Origin: Flavobacterium sharifuzzamanii | GTDB taxonomy: Bacteria; Bacteroidota; Bacteroidia; Flavobacteriales; Flavobacteriaceae | Reading direction: 5' to 3' | Assembly (NCBI RefSeq): GCF_003254585.1 | Contig: NZ_QJGZ01000039.1 | Location: 186,001-250,000 of the forward strand | DNA: 64,000 nt | Shown here: one piece after another, positions 51,480-60,140 of the stretch | Numbering within the stretch: the stretch's first letter is position 1 | How the letters are laid out: the number at the start of each line of letters is the position of its first letter | Notes under the pieces: model-generated | The model's input: the letters and a program-made list of their open reading frames with translations, nothing else | Database searches by the model: none | What the model was told of the DNA's origin: nothing | Made by a program: the position numbers and the translations under genes

Positions 51480-53276
51480 ATGCAGAGTCCTCTTGAACTT
51501 CAAATTATTACCTTACCCGATAATCCTGGCGTTTATCAATATTATGATAAAGACGGGAAAATCTTGTATGTCGGAAAAGCCAAAAATTTAAAAAAAAGGG
51601 TTTCATCCTATTTCAATAAAATTCACGATACTGCCAAAACCAATGTTCTGGTAAAAAAAATCGTGACGATAAAACACATCGTAGTTCCAACCGAAACCGA
51701 TGCGCTTTTATTAGAAAACAATTTAATTAAAACACTTCAGCCGAGATACAACGTTTTGCTTCGCGATGACAAAACGTATCCATGGATTTGTATTAAAAAA
51801 GAACCTTTTTCGAGAATATTTTCAACTCGAAACATGATTAAGGATGGCTCTGAATATTTTGGTCCATACACCAGTTTCAAAACAGTACATACTATTTTAG
51901 ATTTAATTAAAGAATTATATCCGCTTCGAACTTGCAACTATGATTTGAGCGAATCGAATATTAATTCAGGAAAATTTAAAGTTTGTCTGGAATATCATAT
52001 TGGCAATTGCAAAGGACCTTGCGAAGGTTTGGAACCTTTGGAAGAATACCAAAAACAAGTCAATGCAATTCGCGAAATCCTGAAAGGAAACTTCAAAGAA
52101 AGTTTAAAGGATTTCAAGAAATTGATGAATACTTATGCGCAGAATTTACAATTTGAAGAGGCGCAAAAAATAAAAGAGAAAATTGAGGTTTTAGAAAACT
52201 ATCAATCAAAATCGACAATCATCAATCCGAAGATTACCAATATTGATGTTTTCTCTATTGTTTCCGATGAAAGTGCGGCTTTTGTCAACTTCCTTCAGAT
52301 TTCTCACGGTTCGATTATTCGTTCGCACACTTTAGAAATGAAGAAAAAATTGGACGAAAGCGATGAAGAATTATTAGAATTAGCTATTGTAGAGCTTCGT
52401 GAACGTTTTCAATTATTATCAAAAGAAATTATTGTTCCTTTTGAAATGGATTTGGGCGAAAATATAAAAATCACTGTTCCGCAGCTTGGAGACAAAAAAC
52501 AGATTTTAGATTTGTCAATTCGAAATGCGAAATTCTATCGAATCGAACAATTAAAACAATTGCAGATTGTAGATCCCGATCGTCATGTGAATAGAATTAT
52601 GGCACAGATGCAGAAAGATTTACGTCTTCCGTCCGAACCTCGCCATATTGAATGTTTTGATAATTCGAACATTCAGGGAACAAATCCTGTTGCGGCTTGT
52701 GTAGTTTTTAAAGACGGAAAACCTAGCAAAAAAGATTATCGTCATTTTAATGTCAAAACCGTTGAAGGACCAAACGACTTTGCTTCGATGACCGAAATTG
52801 TGTATAGACGTTACAAAAGATTATTGGACGAAAAGGAACCGCTTCCGCAATTGATTATTATTGATGGAGGAAAAGGACAGCTTTCGGCAGCATTAAAAAG
52901 TATCGACGATTTAGGCTTACGCGGAAAAGTGGCTATTATCGGAATTGCAAAACGTTTGGAAGAACTTTTCTATCCTGGCGATTCGATTCCGTTATATCTC
53001 GACAAAAAATCAGAAACTTTAAAAGTGATTCAGCATTTAAGAAACGAAGCGCACAGATTCGGAATCACATTTCATAGAGATAAACGAAGCAAATCGGCAC
53101 TTAATTCTTCGGTCGAAAGCATTCCTGGAATTGGCGAAAAGACCATGACAACATTAATACAACATTTCAAAAGTGTTAAAAGATTGAAATTGGCTACAGA
53201 AAAAGAAATTTCAGCCGTTGTAGGTGTTTCTAAAGCCAAAAAAATTGTCGACTTTTATCACAATAATCAATCTTAA
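51480..53276 (+). CDS. uvrC: Excinuclease ABC subunit C
   Basis: This 598-residue nuclease makes both incisions in nucleotide excision repair. The N-terminal GIY-YIG domain has PGVYQYYDKDGKILYVGKAK. A UVR motif lies at about residues 205-235 (SLKDFKKLMNTYAQNLQFEEA). The C-terminal RNase H-like nuclease has ECFDNSNIQGTNPVAACVVF and LIIIDGGKGQL, and a helix-hairpin-helix follows (SIPGIGEKTMTTLIQHF). Length is typical. The next gene starts three bases after the stop and is possibly co-transcribed. Confidence 0.96.
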   Translation: MQSPLELQIITLPDNPGVYQYYDKDGKILYVGKAKNLKKRVSSYFNKIHDTAKTNVLVKKIVTIKHIVVPTETDALLLENNLIKTLQPRYNVLLRDDKTYPWICIKKEPFSRIFSTRNMIKDGSEYFGPYTSFKTVHTILDLIKELYPLRTCNYDLSESNINSGKFKVCLEYHIGNCKGPCEGLEPLEEYQKQVNAIREILKGNFKESLKDFKKLMNTYAQNLQFEEAQKIKEKIEVLENYQSKSTIINPKITNIDVFSIVSDESAAFVNFLQISHGSIIRSHTLEMKKKLDESDEELLELAIVELRERFQLLSKEIIVPFEMDLGENIKITVPQLGDKKQILDLSIRNAKFYRIEQLKQLQIVDPDRHVNRIMAQMQKDLRLPSEPRHIECFDNSNIQGTNPVAACVVFKDGKPSKKDYRHFNVKTVEGPNDFASMTEIVYRRYKRLLDEKEPLPQLIIIDGGKGQLSAALKSIDDLGLRGKVAIIGIAKRLEELFYPGDSIPLYLDKKSETLKVIQHLRNEAHRFGITFHRDKRSKSALNSSVESIPGIGEKTMTTLIQHFKSVKRLKLATEKEISAVVGVSKAKKIVDFYHNNQS

Positions 53277-53278
53277 GA

Positions 53279-53794
53279 ATGAAAACAGCAATATTGTACA
53301 TCCTTATTTTAGTTTCTGCAAATTGTTTCAGTCAAAAAAATATTGAGTTTTATCAAAAAGATCAAACAAAAATAAAAATAAATCTACCGAAAGATTCTGA
53401 AAAATTAGAAGTGCACACTTCTAAAAACAATAAGCCACAGGTTATACTTAACATCGAAATTTCAGGTTCGATTACAGGTAAAGAAACAAATATCGAAATA
53501 GAAGATTATAATTTTGATGGTTACAAAGATTTTTCCGTTTACCATACAGATGATGGAATGGGAGTTTACAGGGTTTACCAAATCTTTATTTACAATCCGA
53601 CAAATGGTTTGTTTAAAGAAGCACAGATACCATCAGACTCTAGTCCTGAATGCAGTGAATTTTGTGATGTAGTAATAAATAAAAAAGATAAAACGTTTGA
53701 ATCTACCTGCAGAGGCGCCGCAAGATGGCACACTGACAGATGGAAATTTGACAAAAACAATAAGTTAAAACTTCTAAAAAGTAAATCAGAGTAA
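53279..53794 (+). CDS. XAC2610-like exported protein
   Basis: This 171-residue protein has a Sec signal peptide (MKTAILYILILVSANCFSQ) and an acidic repeat-like segment IEDYNFDGYKDFSVYHTDDG, characteristic of XAC2610-related proteins. Its C-terminal part has paired cysteines (ECSEFCDV) and FESTCRGAARWHTDRWKFD. It starts 2 bases after the uvrC stop, so it is probably co-transcribed, although the functions are unrelated. The family's role is unknown. Confidence 0.72.
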   Translation: MKTAILYILILVSANCFSQKNIEFYQKDQTKIKINLPKDSEKLEVHTSKNNKPQVILNIEISGSITGKETNIEIEDYNFDGYKDFSVYHTDDGMGVYRVYQIFIYNPTNGLFKEAQIPSDSSPECSEFCDVVINKKDKTFESTCRGAARWHTDRWKFDKNNKLKLLKSKSE

Positions 53795-53853
53795 TACAAC
53801 ATATTAAAGTCAAAAAATTGCCGACTTTTACAAAAACAATTAGCTAATAGTTT

Positions 53854-56211
53854 ATGCGCCTAAACCAGCTGTCCATTTCAAATACTCGGTCAAAAGGATT
53901 TTTTTCCAATCCCAAAAAAGGAGCTTCTTGGGTCGCTCTTTTTTGGCAGGAAAAAATAACCTTTTGTCTCTCGCAGTTTTCCATTTCCATCTGGGGCGTG
54001 TCAGCACTTATTTTCATAATGACATTTTTATTTTCGCAGGAAGCATTTTCGCAGGAAATGAAAAAAGATAGTGTTAAAAGACCTAAAATCGGATTGGTTC
54101 TAAGCGGTGGAGGCGCCAAAGGTTTTGCCCATATCGGAGTTTTAAAAGTTCTGGAAGAAGCCGGAATCAAAATTGATTATATTGGCGGAACCAGCATGGG
54201 TTCTGTAATTGGCGGACTTTACGCTTCTGGCTATAATGCCTCACAAATTGACTCGATTTTTAAAAAAACCAATTTTGACGAATTAATAAACGATTATATT
54301 CCGCGTTCATCCAAAAACTTCTACGGCAAAAAGAATGACGAATTATATGCGATTGTTTTACCGTTTAGTAATTTCAGAATCGGCATTCCTGAAGCTCTTT
54401 CAAAAGGAATGTACAATTATAATCTATTAAGCAGTTTGACTAGAAACGTTCGTCATGTTCGTGATTTCAACAAACTGCCAACTCCGTTTTTATGTATCGG
54501 AACCAATATTGAAACTGGCGAAGAAGTTTTATTAAACAAAGGAAATCTCGTTCAAGCCATGATGGCAAGTGCGGCTTTTCCTTCCCTATTTACTCCCGTA
54601 GAAATTGATGGGAATCTTTTGGTTGATGGCGGCGTGGTAAATAATTACCCAATACAGGAAGTTCGCAATCTTGGTGCTGATATTATCATTGGGGTTGACG
54701 TTCAGGACGACTTGCTGAAAAGAAAAAACCTGAAAAATGCCACGAGAATTTTGGTTCAGATTACCAATCTGCAATCTATCGAAAAAATGAAAAACAAAAG
54801 AAAAGATACCGATGTTTATATCAAACCAGATATTCGTGACTTTGGTGTTATTTCATTTGACCGAGGAGAAGAAATCATCAGAAAAGGAGAAGAAGCATCT
54901 TTTGCTGTTTATGAAAAACTCAAAACCTTGACAGATGAAAATAATTTCTACAAAAAACCAAAACTAAAACTGGCTTCAGATACTCTTCATATTCAAGATA
55001 TAAATACTGACAAATTAGAAAATTACACCAAAGAATATATTCGAGGTAAACTTCGTTTTAAACCAGGAAGCACTATAACTTATGACGGTCTTAAGGCTGG
55101 AATAAACAACTTAAATGCAACACAAAACTTTAGTACAATCTCATATTGTCTTCAACCAGATGGCGATAAAGACGACTTGGATTTAGTTTTAAGAGAAAAC
55201 CCAACTCAGACTTATTTAAAACTTGGACTTCATTATGATGGTCTTTACAAAAGTGCCGTTTTATTAAATCTAACGCATAAAAAGACTTTCTTAAAAAATG
55301 ATGTTACTTCTCTCGATATCATTTTGGGTGATAATTTCAGATATGATTTTAACTATTATGTTGAAAATGGTTTTAACATCAGTTTTGGTTTCCGCTCGAG
55401 ATTGAATCAATTTAATCGAAATGTAACTACTAGCTTGAGTGGCGTCCTCAAAGAGAATCCAAATGTTAACCTTATTAATGTTGACTTCATGGATATAACC
55501 AATCAGGCCTATTTCCAGACTATTTTTGTACAGAAATTTTTAATGGGTGGCGGTTTAGAATATAAATATTTAAAAATCAATTCGCCTACACTTGCCAACG
55601 AAGAGAATATAATTGAGAAAAGCAATTATTTTAGTGCCTTTGCTTATTTAAAATACGATTCGCTAGATGAAAAATACTACCCAAATTCTGGATTATATTT
55701 TTCTACAGATTTGCAAACCTATATGGCATCATCAGATTATACGAAACAATTTAAGCCTTTCTCAATTGCGAAAGCTGAAATATCAGTTGTAAGGCCGCTA
55801 TTTAGAAAAGCAACTATAAAATTTGGAGCTGATGCTGGATTTAATATTGGCAGCGACAGTGTTCCGTTTTTTGATTTTATATTTGGAGGTTATGGCTACA
55901 ACAAAATAAACAATTTCAATTATTTCTACGGATATGACTTTTTAAGCATTGCTGGCAATAGTTATATTAAAACTGATATCAATATTGATTATGAAATATT
56001 CAAAAAAAATCATATCAATGTATCAGCAAATTTTGCCAATTTGGGAGATGATATTTTTTCTTCCGTCGATTGGATTTCAATGCCAAAGTATACAGGATAT
56101 GCAATTGGTTATGGCTTAGAAACTATCATAGGTCCTATCGAAGTAAAACAATCTTGGTCTCCAGAAATGTCAAAAAGCTTTACATGGTTTAGTATTGGGT
56201 TTCAATTTTAG
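53854..56211 (+). CDS. Patatin-like phospholipase fused to an outer-membrane barrel (type Vd-like)
   Basis: This 785-residue protein combines a patatin lipase domain with an outer-membrane barrel. After the signal peptide (around residue 65) residues ~75-300 hold the patatin motifs GLVLSGGGAKGFAHIGVLK (oxyanion), GGTSMGSVIGGL (Ser nucleophile) and LLVDGGVVNNYP (catalytic Asp). A linker/POTRA-like region (~360-440) follows, and a BamA/TamA-like barrel (~445-785) ends in SIGFQF. The layout is like PlpD (type Vd autotransporters). The frame opens 55 codons before an internal ATG (54019) that lies just before the hydrophobic core; the long N-terminus is unusual, and the true start may be 54019. 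Role in lipid remodelling or secretion is inferred. Confidence 0.88.
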   Translation: MRLNQLSISNTRSKGFFSNPKKGASWVALFWQEKITFCLSQFSISIWGVSALIFIMTFLFSQEAFSQEMKKDSVKRPKIGLVLSGGGAKGFAHIGVLKVLEEAGIKIDYIGGTSMGSVIGGLYASGYNASQIDSIFKKTNFDELINDYIPRSSKNFYGKKNDELYAIVLPFSNFRIGIPEALSKGMYNYNLLSSLTRNVRHVRDFNKLPTPFLCIGTNIETGEEVLLNKGNLVQAMMASAAFPSLFTPVEIDGNLLVDGGVVNNYPIQEVRNLGADIIIGVDVQDDLLKRKNLKNATRILVQITNLQSIEKMKNKRKDTDVYIKPDIRDFGVISFDRGEEIIRKGEEASFAVYEKLKTLTDENNFYKKPKLKLASDTLHIQDINTDKLENYTKEYIRGKLRFKPGSTITYDGLKAGINNLNATQNFSTISYCLQPDGDKDDLDLVLRENPTQTYLKLGLHYDGLYKSAVLLNLTHKKTFLKNDVTSLDIILGDNFRYDFNYYVENGFNISFGFRSRLNQFNRNVTTSLSGVLKENPNVNLINVDFMDITNQAYFQTIFVQKFLMGGGLEYKYLKINSPTLANEENIIEKSNYFSAFAYLKYDSLDEKYYPNSGLYFSTDLQTYMASSDYTKQFKPFSIAKAEISVVRPLFRKATIKFGADAGFNIGSDSVPFFDFIFGGYGYNKINNFNYFYGYDFLSIAGNSYIKTDINIDYEIFKKNHINVSANFANLGDDIFSSVDWISMPKYTGYAIGYGLETIIGPIEVKQSWSPEMSKSFTWFSIGFQF

Positions 56212-56351
56212 TAGTATAAACGAGAATACTTCAATAAATTCTGCCTATTTTTTTACATCATAAAAATTATATCAAAAAAACTAAGTTATTTTATAGTTAT
56301 AAATAATATAATTTTTATTTTTACTTCGAAAAAATTACGACATTTGTTATA

Positions 56352-56417
56352 ATGAAAACAAATTGGACAGGTTTATTAGAGTATCTTCAATTCCTCATCA
56401 AGAGAAATCCTGAGTAA
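56352..56417 (+). CDS. Possible 21-aa leader peptide
   Basis: ATG-TAA encodes MKTNWTGLLEYLQFLIKRN followed by PE. It lies before a strong hairpin and the hmgA gene. Tyr and Phe occur once each, which is weak support for a tyrosine- or phenylalanine-responsive attenuator. A random short ORF cannot be excluded. Confidence 0.3.
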   Translation: MKTNWTGLLEYLQFLIKRNPE

Positions 56418-56434
56418 TGGCTCTATCGAATTGA

Positions 56435-56470
56435 AATAATCAGTCAATTAAAAAAATTGAACTGATTATT
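56435..56470. promoter_or_regulatory. Hairpin between the short ORF and hmgA
   Basis: AATAATCAGTCAATT (56435-56449) pairs with AATTGAACTGATTATT (56455-56470) with one bulge. Only a short, mixed T-containing tail follows. It may be an attenuator, a terminator of a small RNA, or an operator-like element. Confidence 0.5.
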
Positions 56471-56529
56471 ATCTCTGCAATTCAAATTTTCGAATTATCT
56501 AATTTACTAATTATCTAATTGAAAAAGCC

Positions 56530-57687
56530 ATGCCACTATATCATAAACTTGGGGATTTTCCTCAAAAGCGACACACCCAATTTGAAAAACCAAATGGAGG
56601 TTTTTACTACGAACAATTGTTTGGAACCGAAGGTTTTCACGGACATTCGTCGCTATCATATCATGTACACAGACCAACACAGGTTAAAGAAATTTTAAAC
56701 TCTTATTCGGTTGAACCAAAAATTGCAATCGGAAAAAACATAAAATCACTTCTTTTTAAAGGTTTTGAATTAAAACCTGAAAATGATTTTCTAGACAGCC
56801 GAAAAGCAATGTTAGTTAATAAAGACTGTATTATTGGTTTGGCTGCGCCGAAAGAATCCCTTCGAAATTATTTCTATAAAAATGCCGATGCCGATGAAAT
56901 GCTTTTCATCCATAGAGGGAAAGGGAAATTAAGAACCATGTTAGGAAATATTCCGTTTGAATATGGCGATTATTTGATTATTCCACGCGGCATTATTTAT
57001 CAGATTGATTTCGAAACAGAAGACAACCGATTATTTTATGTAGAATCATATTCTCCTTTTTACACTCCTAAACGTTATAAAAATCAGTCAGGACAGCATT
57101 TAGAACATTCTCCATTTTGCGAGCGTGATTTTATTCTGCCAAACGAATTGGAAACACATGACGAAAAAGGTGATTTTTTAATTAAAATCAAAAAAGAAGG
57201 CATGATGCACGAAGTGGTTTATGCCACACATCCGTTTGACGTTGTAGGCTGGGACGGCTACAATTTTCCATACGGATTTTCAATTCATAATTTCGAACCT
57301 ATAACTGGACGTGTTCACCAACCGCCACCAGTACACCAAACTTTTGAAACAGCAACTTTTGTTGTTTGTTCATTCTGCCCAAGACTTTACGATTATCACC
57401 CAAAAGCTATTCCAGCACCGTACAATCATAGCAATATAGATTCTGACGAAGTACTGTATTATGTTGATGGTGATTTTATGAGTCGTAATAATATCGAGCA
57501 AGGTCATATCACTTTACACCCAAAAGGAATTCCGCACGGACCAGCGCCTGGCGCAATGGAACGCAGTATCGGTCACAAAGAAACTCAAGAATTAGCCGTT
57601 ATGGTGGATACTTTCCGCCCATTAATGGTTACTGAAGAAGCGATGGGTCTGGATGACGGGAAATATTATAAATCTTGGACGGAGTAA
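56530..57687 (+). CDS. hmgA: Homogentisate 1,2-dioxygenase
   Basis: This 385-residue non-haem iron enzyme opens the ring of homogentisate to maleylacetoacetate in tyrosine catabolism. The cupin-like fold carries the family motifs AVYATHPFDVVGWDGYNFPY, GRVHQPPPVHQTFE and ITLHPKGIPHGPAPGAMERS, which include the iron-binding His and Glu residues. It is followed by hppD (previous step) after 223 bases of repeats, on the same strand. fahA (next step) is not in the window. Confidence 0.93.
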   Translation: MPLYHKLGDFPQKRHTQFEKPNGGFYYEQLFGTEGFHGHSSLSYHVHRPTQVKEILNSYSVEPKIAIGKNIKSLLFKGFELKPENDFLDSRKAMLVNKDCIIGLAAPKESLRNYFYKNADADEMLFIHRGKGKLRTMLGNIPFEYGDYLIIPRGIIYQIDFETEDNRLFYVESYSPFYTPKRYKNQSGQHLEHSPFCERDFILPNELETHDEKGDFLIKIKKEGMMHEVVYATHPFDVVGWDGYNFPYGFSIHNFEPITGRVHQPPPVHQTFETATFVVCSFCPRLYDYHPKAIPAPYNHSNIDSDEVLYYVDGDFMSRNNIEQGHITLHPKGIPHGPAPGAMERSIGHKETQELAVMVDTFRPLMVTEEAMGLDDGKYYKSWTE

Positions 57688-57700
57688 CTAATCGAATTTA

Positions 57701-57841
57701 ACCGCAAAGTTCACAAAGGATTTTTCGCAAAGTTCACAAAGTTTTTTTTTGAGAAAGTTTTATCAAACAAGTTCACGAAGCTTTGCGTTCTTAGCGATTT
57801 TACAAAATCTAACTTAAAAAAATCTTTGCGCTCTTTGCGGT
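57701..57841. repeat. CGCAAAGTTCACAAAG repeat cluster between hmgA and hppD
   Basis: CGCAAAGTTCACAAAG occurs twice (57703-57718 and 57726-57741). ACCGCAAAG (57701-57709) is inverted at 57833-57841 (CTTTGCGGT), with further CTTTGCG units between. It is a dispersed repeat of the type common in Flavobacterium and may end transcription from hmgA. Confidence 0.6.
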
Positions 57842-57910
57842 AAAAAAAAACTTAAACACAACATTTCGGAAAATCAATTAAACGATTAACCGATTAAACA
57901 AATAAACATC

Positions 57911-59071
57911 ATGTCAAAAGAAGTAAAATCAGTAGAATACGGATTAGAAAAAATATTTGAAGGAGCACAAGATTTCCTTCCATTATTAGGAACAGATTAT
58001 GTAGAATTTTATGTAGGTAATGCAAAGCAAGCAGCACATTATTATAAATCTGCATTCGGATATCAGTCATTAGCTTACGCCGGATTAGAAACTGGAGTAA
58101 GAGATAGAGCATCTTATGTTTTGAAGCAAGACAAAATCAGAATTGTTTTGACAACGCCTTTAACAGCAGATTCTCCAATCAACGAGCATTTGAAAAAACA
58201 TGGCGACGGAGTAAAAGTTGCAGCACTTTGGGTTGAAGATGCTACAAAATCTTACGAAGAAACTATGAAACGTGGCGCGCGTTCTTTTATGGAACCAACG
58301 ATTGAAGAAGATGAATTTGGTCAGGTAGTTCGTTCTGGAATTTACACTTACGGAGAAACCGTTCACATTTTCGTTGAAAGAAAAAACTATAATGGCGTTT
58401 TCTTGCCAGGTTACAGAGAATGGAAATCTGATTTTAACCCAGAATCAACTGGTTTAAAATATATCGACCACATGGTTGGAAATGTAGGTTGGAATGAAAT
58501 GAATACTTGGGTAAAATTCTACGAAGAAGTTATGGGATTTGTGAATTTCCTATCTTTTGATGACAAACAAATTACCACAGAGTATTCTGCTTTGATGAGT
58601 AAAGTAATGTCAAACGGAAACGGAAGAATTAAATTCCCAATCAACGAACCAGCCGAAGGAAAGAAAAAATCTCAAATTGAAGAATATTTAGACTTCTATG
58701 GTGGACCTGGAATTCAGCATATCGCTATCGCTACAGATGATATTATTAAAACAGTATCTCAATTGAGAGCACGTGGTGTTGAATTTTTATCTGCTCCTCC
58801 TCATACTTATTACCAAGCAATTCCTGAAAGATTAGGTGTTCATATGGACATGATGAAGGAAGATTTAAATGAAATCGAAAAATTAGCGATCATGGTTGAT
58901 GCCGACGAAGATGGCTACTTATTGCAAATTTTTACTAAGCCAGTTCAAGACAGACCGACGCTTTTCTTCGAAATTATTCAAAGAATGGGAGCAAAAGGGT
59001 TTGGTGCAGGTAACTTTAAAGCACTTTTTGAGTCTATCGAAAGAGAGCAAGAATTGAGAGGAACATTGTAA
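57911..59071 (+). CDS. hppD: 4-hydroxyphenylpyruvate dioxygenase
   Basis: This 386-residue enzyme converts 4-hydroxyphenylpyruvate to homogentisate, the substrate of HmgA next door. Two vicinal-oxygen-chelate halves are visible. Iron ligands are in YIDHMVGNVGW (His), GIQHIAIATDDI (His) and LFFEIIQRMGAKGFGAGNFKAL (Glu), and the last of these segments is diagnostic. The length is typical. The gene order hmgA-hppD fits a tyrosine degradation unit. The start codon at 57911 is preceded by an ATTAAACGATTAACCGATTA-type repeat. Confidence 0.95.
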   Translation: MSKEVKSVEYGLEKIFEGAQDFLPLLGTDYVEFYVGNAKQAAHYYKSAFGYQSLAYAGLETGVRDRASYVLKQDKIRIVLTTPLTADSPINEHLKKHGDGVKVAALWVEDATKSYEETMKRGARSFMEPTIEEDEFGQVVRSGIYTYGETVHIFVERKNYNGVFLPGYREWKSDFNPESTGLKYIDHMVGNVGWNEMNTWVKFYEEVMGFVNFLSFDDKQITTEYSALMSKVMSNGNGRIKFPINEPAEGKKKSQIEEYLDFYGGPGIQHIAIATDDIIKTVSQLRARGVEFLSAPPHTYYQAIPERLGVHMDMMKEDLNEIEKLAIMVDADEDGYLLQIFTKPVQDRPTLFFEIIQRMGAKGFGAGNFKALFESIEREQELRGTL

Positions 59072-59158
59072 ATTGTTAATTTTCATATAGAAAACCGCAT
59101 AATTCTCCAAAAAACGATGCTTTTTTTGCAAATGTTATGTTAAACTTGACTTTCGCTA

Positions 59159-59188
59159 TTTGATTTTTGAACTTTCTATCTATCTTTG
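59159..59188 (+). promoter_or_regulatory. Promoter of a candidate small RNA
   Basis: TTTG (59159-59162) is followed after 18 bases by TATCTTTG (59181-59188), a good match to the Bacteroidota promoter, upstream of a terminator-bounded non-coding stretch. Confidence 0.6.
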
Positions 59189-59193
59189 CACTC

Positions 59194-59303
59194 GCAAATC
59201 AGGAAGGGGTGGTTTCCTTCCGAATTGATATAAATTTCATAATTTATAGTTTTTTGGTTAGTTAATAGCATAAAAACTCAGTCATCTTTGACTGAGTTTT
59301 TTT
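59194..59303 (+). ncRNA. Candidate small RNA of about 110 nt
   Basis: Between the promoter at 59159-59188 and a strong terminator (ACTCAGTCA with TGACTGAGT, 59276-59298, then a T-run) there is no ORF of useful length. The predicted transcript has a stem GGAAGG...CCTTCC near its 5' end (59202-59221) and an AT-rich middle. It is placed in the gap before the DUF3108 gene. An untranslated leader of that gene is an alternative, but the terminator argues against it. Not matched to a known RNA family. Confidence 0.45.
59273..59303 (+). terminator. Terminator of the candidate small RNA
   Basis: ACTCAGTC pairs with GACTGAGT around TATCTTT-type loop bases and is followed by a T-run. It lies upstream of the DUF3108 gene, so a preceding transcript ends here. 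Confidence 0.85.
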
Positions 59304-59369
59304 GTTTTGGTACATTTGGAATAAAATTTGCATTTATCTACCTTTATAATTAAATGTAAAGATTGTACT

Positions 59370-60140
59370 ATGAAAAAGCTCATCCTCATTATATTAGCAC
59401 TAACCCTATTTGCTTTCAGCCCTCAAAAAGAAGATGCTTTCGACACAGGAGAATATTTCAAATTTAGAATACATTACGGATTTGTAAATGCCGGATACGC
59501 AACACTTGAAGTTAAAGATGCCACTATCAACAACAAAAAGGTATATCATTCTGTTGGAAAAGGTTACACAACCGGAATGTCCAAATTTTTCTTTAAAGTA
59601 GAAGATTTATATGAAAGTTATTTTGACAAAGAAACAGGAAAACCATACCGATATGTTAGAAAAATTGATGAAGGCGGTTACACCAAAAATCAAGAAGGTT
59701 TTTTTAATCAAGCAGAAAATAAAGTTTTAGTAAAAGACTACAAACGCAAATCAGAAAAAACTATCATGGTTTCAGAAGAAGTGCAGGATATTGTTTCTGC
59801 ATTTTATTTTCTGAGAAACCACCCAAATATCGACAAACTTAAATCGGGTGAAGCCATTACAATTGACATGTTTTTTGATGATGAAATCACAAAATTTAAG
59901 TTAAAATATGTAGGTCGTCAAGATATTACGACTAAATTTGGGACGGTTTCTACGATGGTCTTCAAACCATTGGTGCAGACAGGCAGAGTGTTTAAAGAAA
60001 AAGAAAGTTTAACACTCTGGATAACAGACGATGTAAACAAAGTTCCAATTAGAATTAAAGCAGATTTGGCGGTAGGATCTCTTAAAGCCGATCTCGATGA
60101 ATATAAAGGATTAAAAAGTCCACTAAAAGCAAAAAAATAA
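59370..60140 (+). CDS. DUF3108 exported protein
   Basis: From the chosen ATG this is 256 residues with a signal peptide (MKKLILIILALTLFAFSPQ). The rest is a beta-rich DUF3108 domain with GEYFKFRIHYGFVNAGYATL, SKFFFKVEDLYESYFDKETG, YRYVRKIDEGGY and LTLWITDDVNKVPIRIKADL. An upstream ATG (59328) adds 14 residues that are not signal-like. It overlaps the following kynA-type gene by one base (TAATG), so the two are translationally coupled. DUF3108 proteins are periplasmic; the family's role is unknown. Confidence 0.8.
   Translation: MKKLILIILALTLFAFSPQKEDAFDTGEYFKFRIHYGFVNAGYATLEVKDATINNKKVYHSVGKGYTTGMSKFFFKVEDLYESYFDKETGKPYRYVRKIDEGGYTKNQEGFFNQAENKVLVKDYKRKSEKTIMVSEEVQDIVSAFYFLRNHPNIDKLKSGEAITIDMFFDDEITKFKLKYVGRQDITTKFGTVSTMVFKPLVQTGRVFKEKESLTLWITDDVNKVPIRIKADLAVGSLKADLDEYKGLKSPLKAKK

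Larger units (their letters stand above)
56212..56529. other. Region upstream of hmgA with a small ORF and hairpin
   Basis: No large gene lies in these 318 bases. A 21-codon ORF is present at 56352-56417 and a strong hairpin at 56435-56470. Downstream of that the sequence is AT-rich up to the hmgA ATG, without a clear -7 box. Confidence 0.5.
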
